From assembly GCF_947503465.1 (NCBI RefSeq), contig NZ_CANNDN010000004.1, positions 62,001-126,000 of the forward strand: a DNA stretch of 64,000 nt, read 5' to 3'. Positions 50,970 through 59,809 of the stretch are shown one piece after another. The stretch comes from an uncultured Tateyamaria sp. GTDB lineage: Bacteria > Pseudomonadota > Alphaproteobacteria > Rhodobacterales > Rhodobacteraceae. The number at the start of each line of letters is the position of its first letter. The first letter of the stretch is position 1. A program made the translations under genes and the position numbers. Under the pieces are notes generated by a model. That model did no database searches. It saw only the letters and a program-made list of their open reading frames with translations, and was not told the DNA's origin.

Positions 50970-52418
50970 TCAGGCCATGTGCAGTTTCACATATTCGAAA
51001 TCGCCCGGCTTGTTGTCGATCCCGACCTTGGGCGGTGCGATCCAGCTGGCGTATTTGCCGGGCTCATAGCACGGCTTCATCAACGACTGGATAAACGCGC
51101 CATCTTCCTTGGTCGGCAACCACTCGGTCTGCCGCGCATCCCAATCCGACTGGCTGATAAACTCGCCCTCCGGCGTGATTGGCTGGTTCGCGAACACGCC
51201 GATCTTGCGGTGAAACCCCTCATGCGGCAGCTTCAGTTCAAAGTCGATACCGGTGCGCGAAATCTGCTTGTTCCAGCGGCGCAGACCGCCGGACGCATCG
51301 CGCACATAATCATCGCGCAAACGCATGTTGATGGCCGTCAGCGCAGGCACATCCTGCGTGACAATCTTGCCGTCCACGATGCTGGCGACGGCATAGGTGT
51401 CGTTCGTCAGCTTGTGGTCGTCATCAATCCGCTGCTCCATATACCGGCCCTTGATGCCGGCGTTGAACGCGTTGGCGGCATTGGTCGAAACCTCCTGCCC
51501 GAACAGGTCCAGTGACAGGGTATAGTGCAGGTTCAGCTTCTTCTGGATCGTCGGCAGGTCGATGACCCCCAGATCGCGGATCTTGCCGATGTCATAGGGA
51601 TCGTCGATCCCATGCTCCTGCATCGCGGCCAGCGTCGCCTGAATCGTGCGCGTCACGCCCGTTTCGCCCACGAACATGTGGTGCGCTTCCTCGGTCAGCA
51701 TGAAGCGGCAGGTGCGCGACAGCGGGTCAAAACCGGATTGCGCCAGCGATTCAAGCTGCATCTTGCCATCGCGGTCGGTGAAGTACGTGAACATGAAGAA
51801 GGACAGCCAATCCGGCGTCTCCTCGTTGAAGGCCCCCAGCATCCGCGGCGCATCCTCGTTCCCCGAGGACCGGACCAGCATGTCATCCGCTTCCTCGCGC
51901 CCGTCCTTGCCGAAGTATTTTTGAAGCAGATACACCATCGCCCACAGGTGCCGCCCTTCCTCGACATTCACCTGGAACAGGTTGCGCATGTCATAGAGGC
52001 TCGGTGCCGTCAGGCCCAGGAACCGCTGCTGCTCGACCGACCCCGGCTCCGTATCGCCCTGAATGACGATCAAGCGTTTCAGCATGTTGCGATACTCGCC
52101 CGGCACTTCCTGCCAGGCAGGTTCACCATAATGCTCGCCCATCGGAATGCGCCGGTCCTCCACGGCGGGGGCCAGCAGAACGCCCCAGCGATATTCCGGC
52201 ATCTTCACATAGTCGAACTTGGCCCAGCCCTTGGGGTCCACGCTGACGGCGGTGCGCAGATAGACCATGCTTTCCTGGAAATTCTGCGGGATCAGGTCAT
52301 TCCACCAGTTGATATAGCCGGGATGCCACTTCTCCAGCGCTTTCAGTACCTTGCGGTCCTGGCTCAGCCCCACATTGTTGGGGATTTGGGTGTCATAGCT
52401 GACGTTCATCACAGTCAT
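50970..52418 (-). CDS. boxB: Benzoyl-CoA 2,3-epoxidase oxygenase subunit BoxB
   Basis: A 482-residue diiron epoxidase of the aerobic benzoyl-CoA pathway. The carboxylate/His ligands fall in ...VNVEEGRHLWAM (Glu-x2-His) and MLTEEAHHMFVGE (Glu-x2-His), the ferritin-like diiron pattern. It needs two electrons per turnover from an external donor. ATG 52418 has GGAGGAGATG; the frame continues upstream through repeats but has no coding character. It follows boxC after 112 bp that hold two inverted REP-like palindromes. Confidence 0.95.
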   Translation of the reverse strand: MTVMNVSYDTQIPNNVGLSQDRKVLKALEKWHPGYINWWNDLIPQNFQESMVYLRTAVSVDPKGWAKFDYVKMPEYRWGVLLAPAVEDRRIPMGEHYGEPAWQEVPGEYRNMLKRLIVIQGDTEPGSVEQQRFLGLTAPSLYDMRNLFQVNVEEGRHLWAMVYLLQKYFGKDGREEADDMLVRSSGNEDAPRMLGAFNEETPDWLSFFMFTYFTDRDGKMQLESLAQSGFDPLSRTCRFMLTEEAHHMFVGETGVTRTIQATLAAMQEHGIDDPYDIGKIRDLGVIDLPTIQKKLNLHYTLSLDLFGQEVSTNAANAFNAGIKGRYMEQRIDDDHKLTNDTYAVASIVDGKIVTQDVPALTAINMRLRDDYVRDASGGLRRWNKQISRTGIDFELKLPHEGFHRKIGVFANQPITPEGEFISQSDWDARQTEWLPTKEDGAFIQSLMKPCYEPGKYASWIAPPKVGIDNKPGDFEYVKLHMA

Positions 52419-52439
52419 GTCTTCATCTCCTCCGTCGGT

Positions 52440-52462
52440 GGTGGGCACATTGCCCACCCTAC
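52440..52462. repeat. REP-like palindrome, copy 2 (inverted)
   Basis: GGTGGGCA-CAT-TGCCCACC followed by CTAC is the reverse complement form of the element at 27328. It sits in the boxC-boxB gap, facing copy 3 at 52498. Confidence 0.75.
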
Positions 52463-52497
52463 CCATTTTGCCGAGAACCGGCAGCGCCGGGACCTCG

Positions 52498-52520
52498 TAG
52501 GGTGGGCAATCTGCCCACCA
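52498..52520. repeat. REP-like palindrome, copy 3
   Basis: TAGGGTGGGCAATCTGCCCA followed by CC, identical over the core to copy 1 at 27328. Copies 2 and 3 face each other 40 bp apart, so the boxC-boxB transcript can form either two short hairpins or one long one. Confidence 0.75.
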
Positions 52521-52530
52521 ACCGCGCGGG

Positions 52531-54189
52531 TCAGACCCGCTCCATGTTGAAATCACCGCGCACACCGGTCCCGTACCGCTGCAACGCGCCATCTTGCCCA
52601 ACCGCATTGGGGCGGTTGAAAATCCAGTTCTGCCAGGCGGTCAGACGGCCAAAAATGCGCGTCTCCATCGTCTCCGGCCCGGCAAAGCGCAGATTCGCCT
52701 CCATCCCCGTCATCGCGTCCGGACTGAACGAAGCGCGCTCTTCCAGGAAGATGCGGATCTCATCCTCCCAGTCGATGTCATCGAGGATCATGGTCACCAA
52801 ACCGGTCTCATCCGCCTCTTCGGCCTCCAACGCCGCGCCAATGTGCCCGCGCAAACCATCCCCGTCGTCCGAGCCATAAAACCGCGTCTGCAACCGCGTC
52901 AGATCATTGCCCATCGGGTAGGCCCCGAAATTCCCCTCGCTCAGTGTGATGGTCGCAAGGGGCCGATTGTCGCCCTCGAATTCGTCTTCCATCATGTACG
53001 ACCGGTCGACCGCCCACAGCAGTTCGGCCAGCACCCCGGCAAAGCAGCTGCCATGCTCGACCAGCGCCACAAGCGAGCGCGAGGTCACATCGACCCGCTT
53101 CAACACCCGCTTCCAGTAGTGGCGGATCTCGTTGCACAGCCAGTGCTCCGGGTTGTCCAGAACCAACGCCTCGTGCGCCAGCACCGCCTGCGGGTCGCCT
53201 TGGCTTCGGATCACCCAAACGCCTGCCTCCATCTCGTTCAAACGCAGATGCAGCACCGCATCTTCCAGTTCCCGCGCCAGCCGCAGGATATAGGACTGAT
53301 CGCCCTGCGCCACCAACGCCTCGACATCCGCAGGGGCCTCTCCTTCGGGCCCCTTGATCAAAATCTCGGCCCGACGCGCATCCCGGTCCACGGTCACCTC
53401 GACCAGACCGTATGACACCGATCCATCCTCGGAAATCGTCCGCGCGATCGGCCCCAACGCAATGCCCTGCGCCACGTCCGGCTTGGGCGACGCCGCCGCA
53501 AACTCCGCCGCCCGCTCGGCCACAACCTCGTCAAAGCGGGCATTTGGCACCGCCTCGTCCACCAGCTTCCATTGCACGGCCCGCTTGCCCTTTACGCCCT
53601 CTTCGGTCGAACAGAACACATCGGCCCGGTCCCGCCGCACCATGCGCTTGTCGGTCACGCGGGTCAGACCCCCGGTGCCCGGCAACACCGCAAGCAAGGG
53701 CACCTCGGGCAGCGCCACGGACGACGTGCTGTCATCCGTCAGCATGATATGGTTGCACGCCAGCGCCAGTTCATACCCGCCCCCGGCGCACGCGCCCTTC
53801 ACGGCTGCGACATACTTCTGGCCGCTTTCGGCCTCCGCCGCCTCGTAACCGTTGCGCGTCTCGTTCGTGAACTTGCAGAAATTCACCTTGTGGGCATGCG
53901 CAGCCCCCCCAAGCATCCGAATGTTGGCCCCCGCACAGAACACCCGGTCCTTGGCCGATTTCATCACCACGACCTTCACCTCCGGGTGCTCGAACCGCAT
54001 CCGCTGGACCACGTCGTTCAACTCGATGTCGACGCCCAGGTCATAGGAGTTGAGCTTCAGCTGATAGCCATCGAACAGCCCGCCATCCTCATCCACATCC
54101 ATCCAAAGCGTGGCCACAGGCCCGTCATAGTCCACCCGCCAATGGCGATAGCGGCTGGGATCGGTGCGAAAGTCGATGATCTTGGTCAT
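52531..54189 (-). CDS. boxC: 2,3-epoxybenzoyl-CoA dihydrolase BoxC
   Basis: A 552-residue ring-cleaving enzyme with two crotonase-like modules. The first (residues about 20-230) has VVVMKSAKDRVFCAGANIRML and AAVKGACAGGGYELALACNHI; the second (residues about 280-520) includes LVALVEHGSCFAGVLAELLWAVDRSY. It hydrolyses the epoxide to 3,4-dehydroadipyl-CoA semialdehyde plus formate. It is preceded by 99 bp of control region with GTGCA motifs. Confidence 0.95.
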   Translation of the reverse strand: MTKIIDFRTDPSRYRHWRVDYDGPVATLWMDVDEDGGLFDGYQLKLNSYDLGVDIELNDVVQRMRFEHPEVKVVVMKSAKDRVFCAGANIRMLGGAAHAHKVNFCKFTNETRNGYEAAEAESGQKYVAAVKGACAGGGYELALACNHIMLTDDSTSSVALPEVPLLAVLPGTGGLTRVTDKRMVRRDRADVFCSTEEGVKGKRAVQWKLVDEAVPNARFDEVVAERAAEFAAASPKPDVAQGIALGPIARTISEDGSVSYGLVEVTVDRDARRAEILIKGPEGEAPADVEALVAQGDQSYILRLARELEDAVLHLRLNEMEAGVWVIRSQGDPQAVLAHEALVLDNPEHWLCNEIRHYWKRVLKRVDVTSRSLVALVEHGSCFAGVLAELLWAVDRSYMMEDEFEGDNRPLATITLSEGNFGAYPMGNDLTRLQTRFYGSDDGDGLRGHIGAALEAEEADETGLVTMILDDIDWEDEIRIFLEERASFSPDAMTGMEANLRFAGPETMETRIFGRLTAWQNWIFNRPNAVGQDGALQRYGTGVRGDFNMERV

Positions 54190-54217
54190 GAATCAGGTAA
54201 GCCTTTCAGGGGCTGAA

Positions 54218-54232
54218 GTAGCATTATGCTAC
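54218..54232. promoter_or_regulatory. Palindrome upstream of boxC
   Basis: GTAGCAT-T-ATGCTAC is a perfect 7-1-7 palindrome 29 bp upstream of the boxC start. It may be an operator overlapping the transcription start, or an mRNA hairpin. Confidence 0.5.
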
Positions 54233-54250
54233 ATCACAAGTAGGGAAAAA

Positions 54251-54286
54251 TGCACATAAGGCCCAAAAATATCGTGTTTTTGTGCA
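54251..54286. promoter_or_regulatory. Inverted GTGCA/TGCAC pair upstream of boxC, candidate BoxR operator
   Basis: TGCACA at 54251-54256 and TGTGCA at 54281-54286 face each other across 24 AT-rich bases, each flanked by A- or T-runs. BzdR/BoxR repressors are known to bind TGCA repeats, and this is the promoter region of boxC-boxB. The bound protein is inferred. Confidence 0.5.
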
Positions 54287-54288
54287 CT

Positions 54289-55098
54289 TTAATGCGCTTC
54301 TGACGGCGCATCTTCCAATGCCATCAGCGTGGCGCAGAACCCGGCAACGGCCGGCGTGACAATCTCCGGCGCATCCCTGTGCGGCGCATGCCCGGTCCCA
54401 TCGACAATTAGCGCCTCGACCGGGGCATAGGCACGGCCCTCCACCTCGCGCACCTGCGCCAACGTGCCATAGGGATCTTCGGACCCCTGCACGACCAGCG
54501 ACGGAATGCGCCAGTGATCAATGGCATCCCCCACATTCCAGTCGGCAAAGCCCGGATCGGTCCATGCGTCACGCCAGCCGTAAAACGCCACATCCGGGTG
54601 ATCGTGATGCCGCGCCAAGCGGTCCTTCAGATCACCGCTCTCATAGGCCGATTTCGCCGCCCGAATGGCCGCCAGCCCCTCCGGCTCGGTAAAGAAATGC
54701 GGCGCGATCAGGATGAGGCCCCGGACGCGCATGTCCGACACCGACCCGGCATAGATGGCGGCAATCGTCGCCCCGTCCGAATGGCCCAGCAGCACAGCCG
54801 ACGTCACGCCCGCCGCGTCCAGTAGCGGGCCCAGCACATCCTCCGCCTCGCGCGTCATGTAATCCAACGGGCGCGGCAACTGTACAGATGACGACCGACC
54901 ATACCCCGCACGGGAATAGGCCAGCACACCCATGCCCGTGGCCTCCGCCAACGCCTCCGGCCAATCGCGCCACAGGCCCACGGACCCAAGGCCCTCATGC
55001 AGCATCACAAGCGTCGGCGCGTCCCCGGGCGCAGGCCCCCAGCACGCGTAGTCCAGATCATGCCCCGCAACCGAAACCGTGCCCGCACGCCACTCCAT
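54289..55098 (-). CDS. Alpha/beta hydrolase of the box cluster
   Basis: A 269-residue hydrolase. The nucleophile is in VLLGHSDGATIAAIY, the acid probably in VVQGSEDPYGT and the His in DGTGHAPHRD. The oxyanion region is LHEGLGSVGLW. Similar genes accompany boxABC in several bacteria, possibly opening lactones or hydrolysing CoA esters; the reaction is not established to my knowledge. ATG 55098 overlaps the ligase stop by one base (TGATG). Confidence 0.87.
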   Translation of the reverse strand: MEWRAGTVSVAGHDLDYACWGPAPGDAPTLVMLHEGLGSVGLWRDWPEALAEATGMGVLAYSRAGYGRSSSVQLPRPLDYMTREAEDVLGPLLDAAGVTSAVLLGHSDGATIAAIYAGSVSDMRVRGLILIAPHFFTEPEGLAAIRAAKSAYESGDLKDRLARHHDHPDVAFYGWRDAWTDPGFADWNVGDAIDHWRIPSLVVQGSEDPYGTLAQVREVEGRAYAPVEALIVDGTGHAPHRDAPEIVTPAVAGFCATLMALEDAPSEAH

Positions 55099-56624
55099 CA
55101 CGCACCCTCCCGCAGCTTGAAGCGTTGGATCTTGCCCGTCGCCGTCTTGGGCAGGCTGTCCACACACTCGACCCAGCGCGGGTACTTCCACTTGCCCACA
55201 CGGTCCTTCACATGGGTCTTCAGCATCTCCTCCAACCCCTCGGGTCGGTCGCCATGGGGCACGACAAAGGCCTTGGGTTTTTCCAACCCATCCTCGTCCC
55301 GCGCGGCGACAACAGCACATTCCAACACGGACGCATGGGACGAAATCGCCTGCTCCACCTCGAACGGGCTGACCCAGATGCCGGACACCTTGAACATGTC
55401 GTCCGTCCGCCCGCAGTAGACAAACCGCCCATCCGCGCGGCGCTCGTACTTGTCACCGGTTCGCGTCCATACGCCTTCGAACGTCTCGCGCGTCTTGTCC
55501 CGCCGGTTCCAATACCCGCCAGCAGCGGACGCGCCATTGACCAGCAGCTCACCCACCTCGCCCACGCCGACATCTGCGCCATGTTCGTCGACCAGCCGCA
55601 CCTCGTATCCGGGCACCGGCACGCCCGACGTGCCATAGACCACGGCGCCCGGCGCATTCGACAGAAAGATATGCAGCATCTCGGTCGACCCGACACCGTC
55701 CAGGATCGGCACACCGGTCAGCTTCTCCCACCGCGTGCCCACGTCCTCGGGCAATGCCTCGCCTGCCGAAATACAGGTCCGCAAGGGCGCTTCAGGCGCG
55801 CCATGCGCTTCCATATGCGCCACCATCGCGGCATAAAGCGTGGGCACCCCGCAGAACACGGTCGGCTGCGCATCGGCAATCACCTGCACCATGCCGTCCG
55901 GCGTGGGCCGGCCCCCAAAGATCACCACGGTCGCGCCAACGGACATCGGAAACGTCATCGAATTGCCAAGCCCATAGGCGAAAAAGAACTTGGCCGCGGA
56001 AAACACCACGTCGTGTTCGCGCACCTGCAACACCTGCGCGCCATAGGTGTCCGCCGTCGCCTTCAGCGCGGAATGGATGTGATACACCCCCTTCGGCTGT
56101 CCGGTCGAGCCCGAAGAGTAGAGCCAGAATGCCGTCTCATCATCCGTGGCATCAAGGGTGTCAATCGGTGCCTCCGCCCGCGCCATGAACGCGTCATAGG
56201 TCTGTGCCCCGTCGCGCGCGCCGCCGATCACCACAACACGGCGCAGGTACGGATTGCCCTTCAGCGCCGGGGCCACCACGTCCCACAGCGCCTCTGACAC
56301 GACCAGCATCGTGGCGCGGCTGTCCCGCAGGATCGCATCATAGACCGGCGTCGCCAGCAACGTATTCAGTGGCACCGGAATCACCCCGGCCTTCAGCGCG
56401 CCCCAGAACAGCACCGGAAACTCGATCTGGTCCAGCACCAGCATCGCCACCCGCTCTTCGGGCCGGATGTCAGACGCCAGGAACGCGGCACCGGCGCGGC
56501 CCGACGCCTCGGCCAGCGTGCCGTAGGTCAGGCTGCGCCCCGTGCCGACCTCGCGAAAGGCAACCTTGTCGCTGCGGCCCTCGGCCACGTGACGGTCCAC
56601 AAAGTAAGATGCTGCGTTTGCCAC
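55098..56624 (-). CDS. bclA: Benzoate-CoA ligase
   Basis: A 508-residue AMP-forming aryl-CoA synthetase that activates benzoate to benzoyl-CoA. The P-loop-like motif is WLYSSGSTGQPKGVYH, then AKFFFAYGLGNSMTFP, which is typical of benzoate ligases; the adenylate motif is YGTSGVPVPGYEVR with DGVGSTEML, and the catalytic lysine is in KTATGKIQRFKLRE. GGGAGGGG precedes the ATG. It is the first box gene after an 85-bp gap from the amidohydrolase gene. Confidence 0.94.
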   Translation of the reverse strand: MANAASYFVDRHVAEGRSDKVAFREVGTGRSLTYGTLAEASGRAGAAFLASDIRPEERVAMLVLDQIEFPVLFWGALKAGVIPVPLNTLLATPVYDAILRDSRATMLVVSEALWDVVAPALKGNPYLRRVVVIGGARDGAQTYDAFMARAEAPIDTLDATDDETAFWLYSSGSTGQPKGVYHIHSALKATADTYGAQVLQVREHDVVFSAAKFFFAYGLGNSMTFPMSVGATVVIFGGRPTPDGMVQVIADAQPTVFCGVPTLYAAMVAHMEAHGAPEAPLRTCISAGEALPEDVGTRWEKLTGVPILDGVGSTEMLHIFLSNAPGAVVYGTSGVPVPGYEVRLVDEHGADVGVGEVGELLVNGASAAGGYWNRRDKTRETFEGVWTRTGDKYERRADGRFVYCGRTDDMFKVSGIWVSPFEVEQAISSHASVLECAVVAARDEDGLEKPKAFVVPHGDRPEGLEEMLKTHVKDRVGKWKYPRWVECVDSLPKTATGKIQRFKLREGA

Positions 56625-56649
56625 GTGTCCCCTCCCAAAGACTCATGAA

Positions 56650-56667
56650 GATGCTTTATCGTGCATC
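56650..56667. promoter_or_regulatory. Inverted repeat upstream of the benzoate-CoA ligase gene
   Basis: GATGC-N8-GCATC lies 26 bp upstream of the ligase start and includes GTGCAT, the hexamer also seen in the 11-bp arrays and near boxC. It may be an operator for BoxR. Confidence 0.4.
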
Positions 56668-56709
56668 CTGCGTCAGGCTGTCGCAATGTCCAGGCCGCGA
56701 TCACGCACT

Positions 56710-57582
56710 TTACTGCAACCCCAACACCCGCGCCGCGTTGTCTTTCAGAATGCCGGGGCGCACTTCGTCCTTGATGTCGATGCCTTCGAAATCCGCCAAC
56801 CACCGCTCGGGTGCGATCATCGGCCAATCCGACCCGAACAGCATCTTCTTGCGCAGGATAGAATTGCAATACCGCACCAGGATCGGCGGGAAATACTTGG
56901 GCGACCAGCCACTCAGATCGATATAGACGTTCGGCTTGTGCTGCGCGACGGCCAGCGCTTCCTCCTGCCACGGGAAACTGGGATGGGCCAGGATGATCTT
57001 CAGATCGGGAAAATCCACCGCCACGTCATCCATATACATCGGGTTCGAATACTTCAGGCGCATCCCGTTGCCGCCACGCATCCCCGACCCGACACCAGTC
57101 TGCCCGGTATGAAACAGCGCAATGCCGCCCTCATCCTCGATCGCGCGATACAGGTCATAGGCCATGCGGTCATTGGCATAAAACCCCTGCATGGTCGGAT
57201 GAAACTTGAACCCCTTGATGCCAAACTCGCGCATCAGCCGCCTGGCCTCGCGCACGCCCATCTTGCCCTTCCACGGGTCAATGGACGCAAACGGGATCAG
57301 GATGTCACTGTTCTCGGCGGCAATCTCCGCGACTTCCTCGTTGGCATAGCGGCGATAGCCGGTCTCCCGCTCCGCATCGACGGGAAAGATCACGGCGGCA
57401 ATGTTCTGCGCCCGGTAATGCGCCGCCGTCTCGGGCACCGTCGGCGGGTGTGTCCAGGGGGCGCGAAAATACGCTGCCATGGTGGATTGCAGGTCGTCAT
57501 AGCCGTCATCCGGGTGACACCCGCAGGGCTCCTCGGCATGGGTGTGGATGTCGATGGCGCGGATCTTTTCAAGGTCAATCAC
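56710..57582 (-). CDS. Amidohydrolase-2-family hydrolase, phenylpropenoid beta-ketoacyl-CoA type candidate
   Basis: A 290-residue TIM-barrel hydrolase of the ACMSD/amidohydrolase-2 group. Metal-site motifs are IDIHTHAEE, GFKFHPTMQGF, IILAHPSFPWQEEA and MLFGSDWPMIAPE. Amidohydrolases beside feruloyl-CoA ligases are known to hydrolyse the beta-ketoacyl-CoA made when a phenylpropenoid side chain is shortened (CouO-type), so this role is likely from context. Coupled to the ligase gene (four-base overlap). Confidence 0.82.
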   Translation of the reverse strand: MIDLEKIRAIDIHTHAEEPCGCHPDDGYDDLQSTMAAYFRAPWTHPPTVPETAAHYRAQNIAAVIFPVDAERETGYRRYANEEVAEIAAENSDILIPFASIDPWKGKMGVREARRLMREFGIKGFKFHPTMQGFYANDRMAYDLYRAIEDEGGIALFHTGQTGVGSGMRGGNGMRLKYSNPMYMDDVAVDFPDLKIILAHPSFPWQEEALAVAQHKPNVYIDLSGWSPKYFPPILVRYCNSILRKKMLFGSDWPMIAPERWLADFEGIDIKDEVRPGILKDNAARVLGLQ

Positions 57583-59351
57583 AGGGCAATACTCGCGGGA
57601 TCAGTGTTGTCATAAAGCCGGTCCACCAGATGGGCCCGGCGCTCCAGCAGCCTGGCAAAGTTGATGTTGCCCTTGGCGGTCACTTCGCCCGCGCCCATAT
57701 CCGGCGGGTCGGCCAGAACGAGGGCACGCACAACCCTTCGGGCCGTGCCGGTGATGCCGTCGGAATACGTTTCCATACGCTTGCGTATTTCATCGGATGC
57801 TGCGCAGCATAGCGCGGCCTCATCCACCACACCGTCCTGCGCGTCCGGCCCCGGAACAATCAGTATGCCGACCTCATCCCGCCCCGCGCCGCAGACAACA
57901 ACATCCTGTGCCAGGGGGCCAAGCACGGCCAGCATATCCAGACGCAGTTGCGCCGCCTGAACCCAGGTTCCCGTGCTCAGCTTAAAGTCCTCGGACAGCC
58001 GCCCGTCAAAGCGCAACCCCTTGTTCATATCCGCCGGGTCCACGAAACGCATCGCATCTCCGGTGACAAAAAAGCCCTCGATATCAAACGCTTCTGCCGT
58101 CTTTTCCGACGCTTCGTGGTAACGCGAAAAGACATTGTCGCCCTTCACCCGCACATCCATGCGCCCCGTCCCGTCATCGACAAGTTTCACAGACACGCCG
58201 GTCATCGGGACACCGACAATCCCGGCACCCTTGGCCGGAACATGTTGCAACAGGGCGGCGGGGGCGGTCTCGGTCAGCCCCCAGCTTGACGTGATCAGCG
58301 GCATGCGTCCCGCCGTCTCAAGCGCCATACGCTCAAGTACGCTCCACGTCTCCTGCGGCAGCGACGCACCTGCATAAAAGATCATGTCGAGGTCGCGGAA
58401 ATACGTCTCGCGCAAGCGTGCGTCGCGTTCCATCGCCGCCACCAATTGCGCAAACCCAATCGGCACGTTGAACGAGATCGTGCCCGACACCAGCCCCAGA
58501 TTCTCGACCGTCCGCCCGAATTTCGCCGGGATCGGCGCACCGTCATCAATGTACAGCGCCCCCCCGTTGGCCAGCACCAGATTGAAGTTATGCGATCCGC
58601 CAAAAACATGGTTCCACGGCAGCCAATCCACCAGCACCGGGGGGCGCGCAGCGACAAAGGGCAGGCCATCGCGGATTTGCGCCTGATTGGTCGTCATCAT
58701 CCCGTGGGTTGTCACAACCGCCTTGGGATCAGAGGTCGACCCGGAGGTCAGCAACAGCTTTGCCACCGTTTCGGGGCCGACAGCCGCATGGGCGGCATTC
58801 ACATCCGCCGACCCGTTCAAACCGGCCAACGCCTCACCGCGCCCGGACACCACGCGCGACACCAGTTTCGGGCAGTCAAACAGGTCCAAAGCCGGCCCAA
58901 ACGCGTCATCATCCGCCGCATAGACCAGCGCGGGTTTCACCAGATCACGCACATATTCCAGCCGTCCATGCGCCGCCGCGATCAGGCTGTACTGCGCGGC
59001 CACGGGCACCGTCACCAGCCCTACATACTGCGCCGCCAACGTCAGCAGTGCATGATCCACCGCATTGCCCGACAGGATCAGGATCGGCCCCGACACACCC
59101 CGCGCCAATAGCCCGGCGGCCAGCACGCGCACACGCTCCAATGCGTTTGCATACGATACTGTATGCCACCCGTCCTCGGATCGCTCCGCCAGAAACACAG
59201 CGTCGGGCGTTTGTGCCGCCCATCGGTCCAACCACACGCCCGTCGACCGATCCACCGCCGACAGCTCATGGCCCGATCGCAGCACAATCGACCCGTCCGG
59301 ACGGTCCTCGCGCACCACCTTGTGCGGCAACAATCCCAGATGATCGGTCAT
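57579..59351 (-). CDS. fcs: Feruloyl-/hydroxycinnamoyl-CoA synthetase-like ligase
   Basis: A 590-residue AMP-forming ligase of the Fcs family, longer than benzoate ligases. The motifs are LLLTSGSTSDPKAVVTTHGMM, WLPWNHVFGGSHNFNLVLANGG and SSWGLTETAPAALL. It activates ferulate, coumarate or related phenylpropenoic acids with CoA. The C-terminal catalytic Lys lies in EVTAKGNINFARLLERR. Between MarR and the amidohydrolase genes with four-base overlaps on each side. Confidence 0.88.
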   Translation of the reverse strand: MTDHLGLLPHKVVREDRPDGSIVLRSGHELSAVDRSTGVWLDRWAAQTPDAVFLAERSEDGWHTVSYANALERVRVLAAGLLARGVSGPILILSGNAVDHALLTLAAQYVGLVTVPVAAQYSLIAAAHGRLEYVRDLVKPALVYAADDDAFGPALDLFDCPKLVSRVVSGRGEALAGLNGSADVNAAHAAVGPETVAKLLLTSGSTSDPKAVVTTHGMMTTNQAQIRDGLPFVAARPPVLVDWLPWNHVFGGSHNFNLVLANGGALYIDDGAPIPAKFGRTVENLGLVSGTISFNVPIGFAQLVAAMERDARLRETYFRDLDMIFYAGASLPQETWSVLERMALETAGRMPLITSSWGLTETAPAALLQHVPAKGAGIVGVPMTGVSVKLVDDGTGRMDVRVKGDNVFSRYHEASEKTAEAFDIEGFFVTGDAMRFVDPADMNKGLRFDGRLSEDFKLSTGTWVQAAQLRLDMLAVLGPLAQDVVVCGAGRDEVGILIVPGPDAQDGVVDEAALCCAASDEIRKRMETYSDGITGTARRVVRALVLADPPDMGAGEVTAKGNINFARLLERRAHLVDRLYDNTDPASIAL

Positions 59352-59809
59352 CCCCGCCCCTCGATCCGCGCCAGCGCCTTTTTCACCGCCGCAATTTCCA
59401 CCGCGCGCAATCCGTCCAGCATGCGCCGATCATGGGCGCGCACCGCCGCCACGGCCTTGTCATATACCCGCCGCCCCGCAATCGTGCATTGCAGCGCATA
59501 GGCGCGACGGTCGTCAGCGCAGGGCGCGCGGGTGACCCAACCCGCCTCCTCCAACCGGTCCACATAAACCACCACATTCGCCCGCTCGACGGACAGGGCC
59601 CCCGCCAACTGGCTGGGTCGCAGGCCGGGATTCTCGACAATCATCGACAGCGCGGAAAAGGTCAGCATGCGCAGGCCAAACGGCTCCAACGTGCGCGCCA
59701 GATCGGCCTGAAGGACGTTGAACGCGCGCTTCATGTTGTACCCCACGAACTGGCGCAGGGCGGCATCGGTAACATCCGACTCCGTATGTTGCTCTACCTT
59801 CCGCATCAT
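59348..59809 (-). CDS. MarR-family regulator, CouR/FerR-like
   Basis: A 153-residue winged-helix repressor (MLTFSALSMIVENPGLRPSQ, ERANVVVYVDRLEEAGWVTR, CADDRRAYALQCT). MarR proteins in this position (CouR, FerC/FerR) bind hydroxycinnamoyl-CoA thioesters, which release them from the operator. A 19-bp palindrome directly upstream of the operon's first gene is the expected site. Coupled to crotonase and ligase genes. Confidence 0.9.
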   Translation of the reverse strand: MMRKVEQHTESDVTDAALRQFVGYNMKRAFNVLQADLARTLEPFGLRMLTFSALSMIVENPGLRPSQLAGALSVERANVVVYVDRLEEAGWVTRAPCADDRRAYALQCTIAGRRVYDKAVAAVRAHDRRMLDGLRAVEIAAVKKALARIEGRG

